From Sinonovacula constricta (taxonomy: Eukaryota; Mollusca; Bivalvia; Cardiida; Solecurtidae): 64,000 nt of DNA. The position numbers and the translations under genes were made by a program. This document shows, piece after piece, positions 50,106-63,151 of the stretch. Positions within the stretch are counted from its first letter, which is position 1. The number at the start of each line of letters is the position of its first letter. The notes beneath the pieces were generated by a model. The model was not told the origin of the DNA, did not search any database, and worked only from the letters and a program-made list of their open reading frames with translations. Location of the stretch: positions 17,848,017-17,912,016 of the forward strand of contig CM017556.1 in the NCBI GenBank assembly GCA_007844125.1. Direction: 5' to 3'.

Positions 50106-51764
50106 TGATTTAGGGATATTATTCATGCAACTTTCCACATTAGCAGAAAAACATTAGTGATATCATTTCATTTATCTGTTTGGGGAGAAATATATATATA
50201 CAATACATTGATCTTTCCATGGTTGACAAAAATAAAAGTGATATCATGTTATTGAACTTTCCATGTTTGTGGAAACATTCATACAATTGTGTATGTGCAT
50301 ATTGCAAGAAATCAGTAAGGTTAAAATAAGGTCTTTTATCTGGAAAATATGAATGTAATGATTTGTTAAACTATTGTATGTGGTCACAATTTTGTTTGTT
50401 TTTGTGTTTTTTTCATGCCAGATGCACTTTGATCATTGTTTAATGTATTCATGCATGTTTTAAGCAAGTTTTTTAGCCAAATTACAACAGTGCATCATAT
50501 TTTGCATAGAATGAGAACGTAGTTTATAAAAATGTACAAGTAATTATGTTATTTGAGATAAGACATAAGACATTGTTGACAGGGTATATCAGTTAAAATT
50601 GCTCCATAATACATGAGCAGAGTTGCTTTATGGAATACATGTCAATTTAATTTGTACTTAACATTCATTATCAAATGAGGTATTAAGCTATTTTCTAGCA
50701 ATATTACTAACATAAAGAACATGGAGTCTTCATATCCAAACAAAAAAATATGCTGAAACATACATACACAATATTGTAAAAACAACCTTATTTTAAGGCA
50801 AATAAAAACTGACTCAAAAATCTTGTTAGCTTTACTGAGTTCTAGCAGTATGCATGTGAAACATGTAATATTTCCATGACTTGCGTATGTTTATTGTGTT
50901 TTTCTTCAATCTGTCTTAGCTCTTCTCCTATGATGGTGTGTCTATGATCTGTTGTCTCATTATTAACTGCTGTTTCATTATCATTATTGTGTCATACATG
51001 TGAACTTTTTCTGAGGCCATGGTGGGAGATTTTCACTTGCAAAATGAGAGAAATGTTATTGTCACATATTCAAAGAAGGAATTCCGTTTCCAAGTAGGGA
51101 GATTTCTGACAATGTGTAAAACAGTCCTCGATTAAAATCATTTTGAACCTTAAAGAGAGGGAGTCTCCCTCCAAAAGCGGGAGAGTTCACATAAGTGACA
51201 TGTATGTTGTGCACTCTTATGGCGCCATGTTAAGTTAAATTAATCACAATTCGCTATTTCTTGGTGATTTTTTTTTGCAGTAGGTGGGATGTGTTTAAAG
51301 GCTTGTTGTTTATTTATTTGGGATTATTTAAGAAGAGATAAATCATTTAAAAGTTATGTGTAATTCTTCTTTTAAAACATTTAAAAGTTATGTGTAATTC
51401 TTCTTTTTTTCTATGTTTAGAAGCTTAATAAGTACATTCCAAACATCTTTTTTCATATTGTTTGTATTGCCCAGCAAAATGAATCTGATTAATTGTGTAC
51501 ACCAAAAAGGAAATTTCATCTTTTGATAGGCACTCAAGAATTCAGTTCATCATAAATTAAATAACCAGAAAACTTTAATTACTTAGACATTACAATTAAT
51601 ATATGTCAGTACATAAAATATTATGTTTATTATGTCTTCCGTTAAAAATTGTAAATAAACCATTATTTTCGGCTTTTTGTATATGTTCATTTTTTTTTAT
51701 TTTACTGGTATGATTATTTTATTTGTATACTTATTTGTTCATGTCTTTCCTGAAAAAAAAACTT

Positions 51765-51770
51765 AATAAA
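51765..51770 (+). promoter_or_regulatory. Candidate polyadenylation signal AATAAA
   Basis: CTTAATAAAG about 1.66 kb after the receptor stop codon, followed by T-rich sequence. Confidence 0.4.
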
Positions 51771-52578
51771 GTTTCAGTTTTGGCTCCTTAGGTTTATAAT
51801 GTTTACGTTGTGGTTGAAACTTATTTTCATTTTGTTAATGTTTGAGGTAAAAATTTTATTTGATACACAACATGCTGGAAGGCCTAATTGGTTACTGGAT
51901 TCAGGTACAAGGTGTTTTGATAAATTAGAATGACAGACATGGTATGAATTTAAAGATCTGTAGATTTATCCGGATTTTTCATTAAATCAAACATGTGATG
52001 AAGTTTTATTCAAGGCAACTTTTTGGCAGTGTTTTGTTGTGAAATGTGTTGTTTTTTGTTTGTTTGTTGTTGTTTTTTAATTTTAAAGCAGATTATTTTC
52101 AATTTTGTTATTTTCTTTAGGAGAATTACTTTTTGACACAGGAAAAACTTTAGGTCTACAATAATATTCACCTCTCTCTGATGCAACAAAAAAGTTATTC
52201 TTTGTATGTGTTTCTATCATTTGATGTGAAACAAAAGATAAAGTCACACAGTTAAAATCCATTAGCAGTACAAAATCATGAAATGTTTATACTTGTATGT
52301 CCACCTTGTTAAATTCAGCATGGGTATCAACATATATGAAGAACACTTAAGAGTTTAATCATATGCTTTTTGTGTTTGTGTTTTAACTAATCTAATGTTG
52401 ACTGTTGTATGTTTGCTGTTTCTTTTGTGATACTTACATTCATATCAACATTATGTATTATTCATGTAAAGGCTTTGAATGACTGTTGTTTTTGCATTTT
52501 CATGCTTTTTCCTAAGGAGGTGCTTATATGTTTATATTATTTCTGTGGTTCTATTTGACCCTATGAGTTTCAATGTGA

Positions 52579-52584
52579 AATAAA
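52579..52584 (+). promoter_or_regulatory. Candidate polyadenylation signal AATAAA
   Basis: TGAAATAAAGG followed by a T-rich stretch; one of several alternatives for the receptor mRNA. Confidence 0.35.
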
Positions 52585-53988
52585 GGTTCATTAAAAGATG
52601 TAAGAACATTCCATTTAATTTTAATCATTTACTGAAAATCAAGTTAGCAGAAAATATTTGCTTTAAGAAGGAAGTGATTGTCAAATATAAAAAAATGTAT
52701 TGTCCAATATTCAAGAAGTGAATGTAAAAATAAAAATCCAAAAAGACAAAACAAATGTATAAATTTGATGACTTAATTTCATAATAAACTTAACTGCATA
52801 TGTGTATTTGAATTGTGATTTGATATTATAGTTTATTGCACTTTGTGTTAATAATTTTATTGCACTTTGTGTTAATAACTTGAACAAAATGTGTTATTCT
52901 CCTATTTTTAACTCATTACATTTTACAATTGGGGGCTAATGTTTGTATTTACAACATTGAGTGTAAGTGAGTGATTCTTATGTTCATTGTAAATTGCAAT
53001 ATTTTGCCATTGGGAAAATGAAATAGAATCTTTCGAAGTGGTTGTTCTTTTATAATTTGAATGATCTATACAGACATAACCAGGACTTACTCATCATTTA
53101 TTATATCTTCTGCAAATCTTAATATTTTTGGGGTGAGGGTGTGTTTTTTTATCAAAATTATAACTTTTGTATAACAACCTATCTCTAACCACCCTATGTT
53201 TGCATTATTTAGTGTAATAACATCCAGTTATAGATTGCATAAAAATTGAATCAGTTTAAAAATAAAAATAGGGATACCTTTAAAAAGAGCAATTAACATT
53301 GACAATAATTTAAATTATTGTTCATTGTCATTTAGTGCTGATTAAATATTTTTTCCTAAAATTAATTGTTACTATGAACATTTTGATTAGCCTAAAGCTT
53401 ATTGTAAACAACACCTGTGTTAAGTGCTTGAATGTTAATGCCGTACTAACTCTCTTCAAACCATTTATTTGGTACACAAGTCAAAACAAGACGGATAAGA
53501 ACTGGTAAAAAACGATCAGAATGATAGCGTAGGTTTTGTTGAATGTTGTCTGTAAACAATGTGCCAGTTGTTCAATAACCTTTAAGTATGCATGTACAAG
53601 GAGTCAGTGCCACTCTCACCAGAGTTCCATGCAGGAGTACAGGGTTTGAGTAATAAAACAACCAAGATCTTTTTTTATTTTAGCTTCTGTTTTGTTTTTT
53701 GTCCTTGTTCACTTACATGTACAAGCATCATAAAATCTCCTTAATGTGTTAACAGAAAGTCTTTTTGTGTTATTTTTATACCAAAGACCATTGACAACAG
53801 TAATGGAGTTGGTAAAACATGTCTATAAACATTATTGTGGCTGCAATGATGCATGTGTCTTGTTTTGATTTTTATTACATATACTGTATATTTATGCTGA
53901 ATAATGATAATGCTTGTGTTTGGGCTTTCTTCTGCTGTAGATACTCATTTGCATTGATTTAAGTTGCACACATTAACTGTTATGAGGG

Positions 53989-53994
53989 AATAAA
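53989..53994 (+). promoter_or_regulatory. Candidate distal polyadenylation signal AATAAA
   Basis: GGGAATAAAGC followed within about 30 bp by GT- and T-rich sequence, a good cleavage context; candidate distal end of the receptor mRNA. Confidence 0.4.
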
Positions 53995-54414
53995 GCTGTT
54001 TGTAAGAAATTGTAATAGTTTGTATTTATTTTATAACCACCTGTATAATTTGATTGCCTTTGACATAAAGCTTCAAAGTAACTGTTAATATTGATACAGG
54101 TACTTTCTAGGGTATAAATGGTTGACATGCCCTACTTAGTCAGTTCAAGCCATTCTTGGGTCAGAACAATTCATTTTGTACATGTCCCATGTAATGAATT
54201 ATGTTTTTGTACCAATGTAAACTTTAGTTCTGTGTGTGAGCTTTTTCATTTTAGGGCAGACAATCGAAGACAAAAATGCAGTGATATGTATAGCTTATTT
54301 CAGTAATTGTGACATGCTTATTGTACCAATTCAATAACTTGTTTTTTTTTATAAACATCATCTCTAGATGGGTTACAATGTAATCTTGGAGCTCATGACT
54401 GCACAGTTTGAGTT

Positions 54415-55010
54415 CAAAGTGTATGATGACAATGTGTTCTTGCTGACCAAGAGATGTTTGCTACACAGCTGAAATGTTTCTTTGTTAAGCATATGCTGGG
54501 TACATGTACCATTTGAGGTAAACCAGTAGTTAACTCAATATATTGGGGTTTTTTGCTATTTTTCATTAAGCATAATTTTAAAATTATTTTGTGGTTTTAG
54601 CCATATCTTTAATTTTTTTCTGAACTCTTACATACCGGTAATTTGAAAATAAAGATTTTTTAAAATTTACATTCATTACATCTCTTTCTGACAAAAAAAA
54701 AGTGTGCTTGACGATGATGTCACACATCAGTAAGATAGAGCTTGCTCCACAGCCGAAAGGTTTCTGTTATAAATATTGGTTACTCAATACAGTGAACCAG
54801 TTATTCTTTTTGCTATTTTTGATCAACATTATTTGAAGAACATTTTTCATTAGTTTAAGACAAATATTTGTAAAAGTATTTTGTAAAACACTAAAACAAG
54901 TTTGAGAATGAAGCTTTTTTTTTAAATTCAACTATGACATCTTCTTTCTGAAAGAAAAATGTGTACTTGAAGATATGGGAACTCATCAGTATGATAAAGT
55001 GACCCTTGAA
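54415..55010 (+). repeat. Degenerate tandem duplication of about 250-300 bp
   Basis: Blocks near 54415, 54705 and 54960 share GTGTGCTTGACGATGATG-like starts, ACACAGC or CCACAGCCGAAA, TTTTTGCTATTTTT and ACATCTCTTTCTGA or ATCTTCTTTCTGA. Probably two and a half copies, intergenic or in a distal UTR. Confidence 0.55.
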
Positions 55011-55019
55011 ATAAGAAAT

Positions 55020-55240
55020 GTTATCCAGCTTGGTAGTCAGCGACTTGTAATTCCTCTGACTGGTCCAACTCATACTGCCTGGGTTGGAGTCACTGTCGAG
55101 GTGCTGGACTTGTTGTGAGAAGGTGGTGCACATGTGGTTCTACCCTGCCATTTGACTGGGGTCTTCCTCCACCATAATAATTGGATGTTGCTATAATGAC
55201 CGTAACTGTCACTGCTAGGCATTTTAAAAAACAAAACAAT
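55020..55240 (+). mobile_element. tRNA-derived SINE, diverged
   Basis: CTTGGTAGTCAGCGACTTGT, AATTCCTCTGACTGG, GGGTTGGAGTCAC and GTGGTTCTACCC follow the order of the copy at 18443. Confidence 0.6.
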
Positions 55241-58090
55241 TGTTCTTTTATAAAAAATTGTGTGTGCTTTACTTATATGTCCATAGTTTTGTTGTTTATT
55301 TTAGACATAGCTATGGAATTAGCATTAAGCATAAATATAATACCCTGCATATGTTTTTTTAAGTTATTACATTAGCATACTTATGTAAAAATGATCAATT
55401 TAATTGAAAGGAAATTCTTTACGTAAGTGTTTGACTTAAATGCTTTTAATTCAGTGGCATTGTTTTTCTTCACTGATTTATCTTTATTTTTTTTACAAAA
55501 ATGTTAAACACTTTCTTGCATGGCATAAACATAACAGAAACCACAAATGTAAGCAGTAACTTTAATAACATTGTTAACATCACCATTCACTAACATTATT
55601 TATTGTTAACATCATTAATTGACAGGAATGATTAAACTTCTAACAAAAACTTGCAACATATTTGTTAACACATCTCTGATACATGTCAGGGTTATAAAAT
55701 TGTTGGAATAAATTTTATTTTCCCAAATACCAATCTTCAATAAACTAACTCCACACAATTTTAGAAAATGTGCCAACTGAAGTTACTATACAAATTTAAA
55801 TACACTGCGTTTGTTTAATAGTGAGTTATTTACTTTTTTAAAAATAAAATCTTCATTTAATCCCTTATAGAACTACAGCAGTGGTTATTACAATAATTTA
55901 CACAGCTATATGAAGTGGTATGAAGACGAGATTGTCCTTGATGTAACAAATAATGAGTATGTTGATATGTTCTATTGAATGCTAAATAAGGCAAACAGTC
56001 AGCAATATGATGATTTGCTCTGATGTAGTTAACAAAAAAGAAATATGTTCTTTTAACTGGAATAATTGGCACTGGATTAAGTGGATAAACAAAAACAATT
56101 ATGAGATTTCTAATTGTAAAACACCTTTATGGACATCAACAATTAGCTTTTAACATCTTTAAACAGTACCTTAAAACAATAATGAACAAAAGTATGCGCA
56201 GCTTACTGTCATTCCTTAATTAAAAGCATTCAATTGCGATAGTCAGGAAAGCCACCAGAAATATCCAATGAAATAAATGTTCTTAAAAAAATAATTCTTA
56301 AACCTCAAATTTTATTTCAAAGACAAATTGTGCGCAGCATGACAAGAGCAATAGTTGTCCAATTCAGTTTTTATTTTAGATTTGCATTTCAAAACAGTTG
56401 CCAAAATAGTTTTAAGCAGTAAGATTATCATACAGTATACTTTGCACTTTTTTGTGGGAAAATTCATGAACATGAAGCAAGCATATATGCTGACATGAAA
56501 CATATAACACATAATAACAACTGTACATCTGAAATATAAAGCACACAAGTTTTAACTATACTATGGGATAACCACAAAGAAATAAGTCTTCTTTGGAAGA
56601 GTTATTTATCTGTACTTAACTGTTAGTATCAAAAAATTGCGTAAAATTAAATTGCAACAACAACAAAAAAAAAGAAGAAAATTACAACGTCCGAAACATT
56701 CCTTCATAGCTTCAACTTAAACTCCCAATTTAGCCAGTCATTTTTAAAATAGATACAATGTAATTACTAAAACCATTAATATTTGCATTATATATACAAA
56801 CTGTTCGTTTTTTATACAAAATGACTTCCTGGTTACACTTAAGAGATTCCATAAAAAAAAAACATCCTGTAAAAAATTCTTGATTATCAGAGTTAATGCA
56901 ATTTACAGATTGAACAAATAATCAAGAGCAAGTGTGTTGACAAAGAACGGAAAAATAATATTAACTTAAAAATAATCAACACTCAATTTCAGTAAATGAA
57001 TAAGCACACAAGTTAATTAACACAGTTTAAAAAGATTTCCTTTAATTCTATAAAGAGAAATAGAAACAGTCCACTATGAACAATAAAAAATAGCTCAACT
57101 CAAAGTGATTCAGATGGTAAAGAATTACCTACAGACTACAATCAATGGGATTTCAGATCATCTAACAAACTGCTATTTAAACAATGGATTGATACAATGC
57201 CATGCAAAAGCAGATTCTTTAAAGGCATCATTAAATGACATAATTTGCACAAATATATTACAAGTGCAATCAAACAAAGAGAGTGCACACACAAAAAACC
57301 CATTTACCAAGTGTCCTATATTTCTAAGGTACAGGATTTTATTACTTTCAGTCAGATACTGTGTTATGACTAAAGCTACTATATATAGCTACTAAGCATG
57401 GTGCTTATACCCATCTACCACTCTGTTTACATGTACATGCAGTAAGGCCATTGCTAGAATATATGCACATATACCATGATCTTAAGAAGATAAATTCTCC
57501 AAGCAAAACCTTTAAAATGATAGGAAAAATATTTGTAGACAAAAAAGTATCAGTTCACATTTCATGCTTAGCTATTAAATGAACACTTGACAGTACATGT
57601 TGTGGGTTGAAAACACTAATACCATAGTACTAGTACAATAGGATATCACATACAGAGTTCTGACTCTACCAATACAATGACAGTTTCTTCCAAAATCTAC
57701 CTATAATCCAGAGTACATAGCTTAGTGAACTATTTGTCACATATAATAGGTGCATATGTTATTATTTGTGAATGAACATATGATACAACAGTGATAAAAA
57801 CAAGTGTGATTTTCTATTAAAAATAGCAAAATGAAGCAAAAATATATAGTAACATAACAAAAGGCTACAGCTACTAGCATACACATCATGATTAACATTT
57901 TTTTCAGAGATATGTTATTGAACAGATTTTCTCGATGAAAAAAAAAACACTTTTTATAATTATTTTTTAAGCAAAAGATTACAGACAAGCAGATTGCTTA
58001 ACTACAAGCACAATTTTTATCCCCTGTTGATATTGCACAATTTCACATTCAAACGCCATGCTAAAGTACCTCGTGTGGTTGGGTGGAGCA
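55241..58090. other. Intergenic or CD164-like 3' UTR sequence, no gene seen
   Basis: AT-rich with several minus-strand AATAAA hexamers (for example near 55716 and 56311), so parts may be the distal 3' UTR of the CD164-like gene. Open frames here are short and lack protein-like composition. Confidence 0.5.
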
Positions 58091-58099
58091 CAGCATACA

Positions 58100-58975
58100 A
58101 TCATCTTTCACATTTATGGGAAGTCATCAAAGCTGTCACATTAAGGGAAGTCATAAAAACTGTCACATTAAGGGAAGTCATAAAAACTGTCACATTAAAG
58201 GAAGCCATCAAAACAGTTATATTGAGGAAAGTCCTCAGAACTGACACATTGCTGGGCAAATCATTTAACATTGTAGGACAGCATGAAAACTGTCACAGAG
58301 TATGACAGCATGAAAACTTTCACTTTGTAGGACAGCATGATAACTGCCACATGGCAGGACAGCATGATAACTGCCACATGGCAGGACAGCATGATAACTG
58401 CCACATGGTAGGACAGCATGATAACTGCCACATGGTAGGACAGCATGAAAACTGTCATATTGTAGGACAGCATGATAACTGTCATATTGTAGGACAGCAT
58501 GATAACTGCCACATGGCAGGACAGCATGAAAACTGTCATATTGTAGGACAGCATGAAAACTGTCATATTGTAGGACAGCATGATAACTGCCACATGGCAG
58601 GACAGCATGAAAACTGTCATATTGTAGGACAGCATGAAAACTGTCATATTGTAGGACAGCATGATAACTGCCACATGGCAGGACAGCATGAAAACTGTCA
58701 TATTGTAAGACAGCATGATAACTGTCACTTTGTAGGACAGCATGATAAGTGTCACATGGCAGGACAGCATGAAAACTGTCATATTGTAAGACAGCATGAT
58801 AACTGTCACATTGTGTGAGGTCATCAAACTGTTGGATTGTAGGAAGTCATTAAAACTGTCGCATTGTGGAAGAACATCAAAACTGTCATATCATGGGAAG
58901 CCTTCAAAACTGTTACATTGAAGTCATCAATATTGTCATATTGAGGAATGTCATCAAAGCTGTCACATTGTAATC
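58100..58975 (+). repeat. 27-bp minisatellite, about 30 copies
   Basis: Core GACAGCATGATAACTGCCAC ATGGCAG at 58275-58815, with a more diverged fringe (GTCATAAAAACTGTCACATT AAGGGAA) on both sides. The period is nine codons, which opens long frames on both strands. Confidence 0.95.
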
Positions 58976-60646
58976 ACTTTATTGAGTACCATCAATACAA
59001 GTTTGGGGAGAAAAATGAACCGGTTTGCAATGTTATCCTCTTACTCCTTCTAACTTTTCGCTTGCAGCTATTTAGATAGGCATGAAAATTTGCTACGTAT
59101 TAGATTGGCAATAATCCCCTATGATTTGAGGCTTTAACATTTGGGTGATTATAAGGAAACGATATATACTTCTCTTATTAATAAGAATTGACACAGCCTT
59201 GCTGTTTCTGTCTTTAAGAGAATACTATGACACACACACATATCACATTAAGCTCTATGAGACCATCCTGGGTAGAACCAGTACAGGTACATAACACACA
59301 GGGATCGACAAAACAAATCAACCAACATACCACCTACTTAATATGTTTTTTCATCAAGCTTATTAGAGTCTATTGAACCTACTGCATTCTATATAAAAAA
59401 AAGTATCCCCACAGAATGACACTAACATGTGACTGCAAAAAGTAACATTCAATACTTTAAGCTTCATTCTAAGTAATAAAAAAATCCCCAAGAAAGGTGG
59501 TAACGTAGGCAATTTTATTAATTAACTAAAAAAATTCCAATTCAACTTTAAAGGATTATTGCAGTTGATGTGACACCAAAGGAAGGTAATCTTTTAACTA
59601 TTTCAACTGTCAGTGTGTTACAAATATAGAATTATCTCTCACCTTTTACAATGAATCCACACTTTTACCAGCTACCTTAGTATACAAGTTACACTTCCTA
59701 TACATATACAAAACAATTTATAATGTACAAAATGGTCATTTTCATCTGTTTCAATATGGCTCATGGAAACTTATTTACATTTTTTGCACATTTTTTTTTT
59801 TTCCAAAATGCATGAAAGAAGCTAAAATGTGTCGTTAATCATCTTCTCCCAATGGTGACGTTCGTTGGCTGATTAAAGCAATACCGTTCATGGGTGGAAA
59901 TATTTGCCAGCAAGATAAAATGTGTATATACAAGAGCTTTTTGTGTGCAATATATACATCAATACAAACACATAAACACTACAACTTTGAAAGAAATCAG
60001 AACATATTAACAACTGATATAATCTTTGCATTGTTACAAAAATATACTTTCTGACTTTGGCATTATTGTAAAATACAATTGTATTAGAAAATTATTACCT
60101 CAATGTAGCACCCTGAATACATTTTAAAGTTTGCTTTTCTCTACAAACTTCAGCTTGACAACTCAAACACTTCAGTTTAGTTACATTAAAAGACTATTTG
60201 GGAATGTCTTTAAGAGTAACCCATGTAAACATGAGGTCTTGCAAAATGTATAAATTTAATATAAATGGTCTTTTTAATGCAACTCACAAAATTGTATGAA
60301 AATGCAAGCAAGGCAGGAGCAGGAACATTTTTAAACATTGTTTGATAGGTGCTACATAGATGTTTTGAAAGCAAGCTAAAGCATTTTTTTTTTTTTTTGC
60401 AAATGTTAGAGATTCTTTTCACGTTATTTACGGCAGAGTTCAATGGAAAAAAACCACCTTAAAGGACTTCTCAGTATTTTTATAATAAAGCAAAGGTCAG
60501 TACTACAATTCCCTTTTGACAGATGGCTTCATGTAAAGTCGATTTTTTTTTTAATCTTTGCTAGACAGCTCAAATTGGACTTAACTATATTAAAGCTGAA
60601 CTCTACTGTGATAGAAGTTGTTGCAATGACTGAGTTATGACAACAA
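58976..60646 (-). other. CD164: Probable 3' UTR of the CD164-like gene
   Basis: Non-coding sequence downstream of the CD164-like stop at 60647. Minus-strand AATAAA occurs near 59512-59518 and 58977-58982, the latter at the edge of the 27-bp array. The true end is not visible. Confidence 0.45.
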
Positions 60647-60862
<216 letters not shown>

Positions 60863-61664
60863 TCAATGGTAGTAGTTGGATTATAGATTTATTCGTGAAG
60901 GTTCACAGAGTTTGATATGAACAGTTGGCAGTTGTATCATTGATTATTCATTTAGCTGTATAGTTCCTTACCTATGTAAAATGTTAGACCTCTAAATAAT
61001 AGACAAATCTTCATCTGGATACTCAAGAATATGAGGAATTATTAAATAATAACAAAATTAAATAATTATCATGATTCTGTATGTGACTGTTTTCTATTTA
61101 CATTGTAATAAATAAATACATTAACACCCAAAATACATCTTATTCAGATACTTAATTGACTCTTCTTTATTGCAAAGTCTCAAGCTTGCATCATTTTGAG
61201 GATTAATAAATAATCATGTCTAATTAACAACAAGCTATACTAGCCCCTTTAAATGAATAGGAAAATGGAAATACTCTGATACGCAAGTACATATGAAAGA
61301 ATTAGGGATGTCAACTGTTAATTGAATACAGCAGTATTATGTACCAGAATAGCAATTTGCTAACCAGCTGACATGCTTTGTTTTGTTTTTAGGTTACATT
61401 CCTAAAAAACAATTATGGTCATATGGGAGATGTATAGCCTTTTTTGTTTTGTTTTTGGTAGAGAAGGACACCAGAACATAGTCGTAAAATTTTTACGTCA
61501 ACCAAGTCTCAACCCCACGAAGTGAGAGACTGAGGAGTTGATGGTGACTTTAACTGCTCCGCAACTTTGTATGAAATACAGTTTATTTTAAAATAATTAT
61601 TCTCAAATTCTCCTTTGCTTATTTTAGTTTCCAACTCTTACCACTCTATAGTATTTAATCACAG

Positions 61665-62097
61665 TGCAGTTATTTCTCACCCACCCTTTTCACACTTTTA
61701 CACAGTCACTTCTCACCCACTCTTTTCACAATTTTACACAGTCACTTCTCACCCACTCTTTTCACACTTTTACACAGTCACTTCTCACCCACTCTTTTCA
61801 CACTTTTACACAGTCTCTTCTCACCCACCCTTTTCACACTTTTACACAGTCACTTCTCACCCACTCTTTTCACACTTTTACACAGTCACTTCTCACCCAC
61901 CCTTTTCACAATTTTACACAGTCACTTCTCACCCACTCTTTTCACACTTTTACACAGTCACTTCTCACCCACCCTTTTCACACTTTTACACAGTCACTTC
62001 TCACCCACCCTTTTCACACTTTTACACAGTCACTTCTCACCCTCTCTTTTCCAACCATTACACATCTCACCCACCCTTTTCACACCTTTACACTGTC
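61665..62097 (+). repeat. 36-bp pyrimidine-rich minisatellite, about 12 copies
   Basis: Unit TCACTTCTCACCCACTCTTT TCACACTTTTACACAG. One strand is almost free of G. It lies inside the CD164-like intron. Confidence 0.96.
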
Positions 62098-62744
62098 AAA
62101 TGACACATGCAGTTGTTTATATAATGATTTGTTGTCAATAAACATGTGTGTTGTGTTACTGTTCTTATCTCAATCAGCTTTCAAATTAAAACAATCAGTA
62201 AAACTAAATATACTCAGCATAGTTATGTGCAAATTATGATTACTTGTAATTGATGTAATACTGATGTATTCAGTTGTGCATACTGTTCTTTCTGGACTAC
62301 ATGATGTGACCCCTATCTTAACAAACCAAGTTAATTTCAAAAGCAATTATGTTCATTTATCTTTTGTCATATTTTCTATCAAACATTCAATTAAACAGTT
62401 ACTGCAATATCAAGGATTTTCTGACACAAAGTTTTTTTTGCTTGACTTTTTTTACAAAGTCTAAAGTCTGTTTTAATCAATGCTTGATTTAACTCAACAC
62501 ACATTTTGTCCTAACACAATTTTATATCGCTATTTTTTTAAATTCTATAATATAAATTTATAACCTGTTTCACTCTCTCTAATTTTAATTTACAGTCAAC
62601 CTGTCAATGGTTTGACACACTGCTGTGGAAAATCAACACAACATTTGTGGCTGCTAATTTTTCTTGCCTTCCAACATTTTCCCCACCTCTTCATTGTTAA
62701 AAGGAAACATGTATAAGACCCTTCTGTTACAGTTTTACTTTACA

Positions 62745-62870
62745 CACTAACATACAGTGGTTCTATCCAGACATTTGTCTGGGTATTTTCTCCACCAAAA
62801 TAGCTTGATGTCACAGTAACCACCATAACTGGTCAGAGCAATGTATTTCTAAAACACAACAAAATAAATT
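62745..62870 (+). repeat. SINE 3' fragment
   Basis: CAGTGGTTCTATCCAGACAT, TTTCTCCACCAAAATAGCTT and GATGTCAC match the tail of the SINE at 43707. Confidence 0.5.
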
Positions 62871-63091
62871 AACATGCAAAATATGAGTTTTAATGTAATC
62901 AAAGGCACTTATTGCCATAAACATGTATTTGCAGTCAAAAAAACATGGTTTACTGGATACTATCCGGACAATTATTACAGTTATTTGGATGGCAAAAAAT
63001 GGTATTCATTCACATTCCTAGAAAGAATAAACTTAACTTGAACAAATTGTATAAAACAACATCAATTCTATAATAGTAACTGAACACTTAC

Positions 63092-63151
63092 ACAGGGATC
63101 TAGGGACATCTGTACACACGCCGGTGAGATTAGCATCCTCCTTGTGACAGC
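63092..63151 (-). CDS. CD164: CD164-like sialomucin, penultimate exon (Cys-rich)
   Basis: Minus strand, 60 nt, acceptor TCATTATCACAG, donor CCTGT|GTAAGT. It reads CHKEDANLTGVCTDVPRSL and then a Cys codon split with the next exon (T|GC), which matches that exon's phase exactly. Three Cys and an N-glycosylation site (NLT) suit the Cys-rich lumenal part of CD164. The upstream exons lie beyond the window. Its acceptor and first bases seed the 58-bp array that fills the rest of the window. Confidence 0.82.

Larger units (their letters stand above)
50106..54020 (+). other. IGF2R: IGF2R 3' UTR, extent uncertain
   Basis: Non-coding, AT-rich sequence after the receptor stop. Several AATAAA hexamers occur (50231, 51765, 52579, 53989), so the cleavage site could lie anywhere from about 50250 to 54020. 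Small direct duplications sit at 51338-51410 and 52830-52880. No protein-like frame is seen. Confidence 0.55.

Noticed and set aside
58261..58827. A 188-codon minus frame and a 155-codon plus frame of 9-residue repeats
   Set aside because: Both strands are open at once because the minisatellite unit is 27 bp; no start context, splice sites or domain.
61615..62239. Two overlapping plus frames of 162 and 191 codons with 12-residue repeats
   Set aside because: Product of a 36-bp minisatellite inside an intron of the minus-strand gene; open in two frames.
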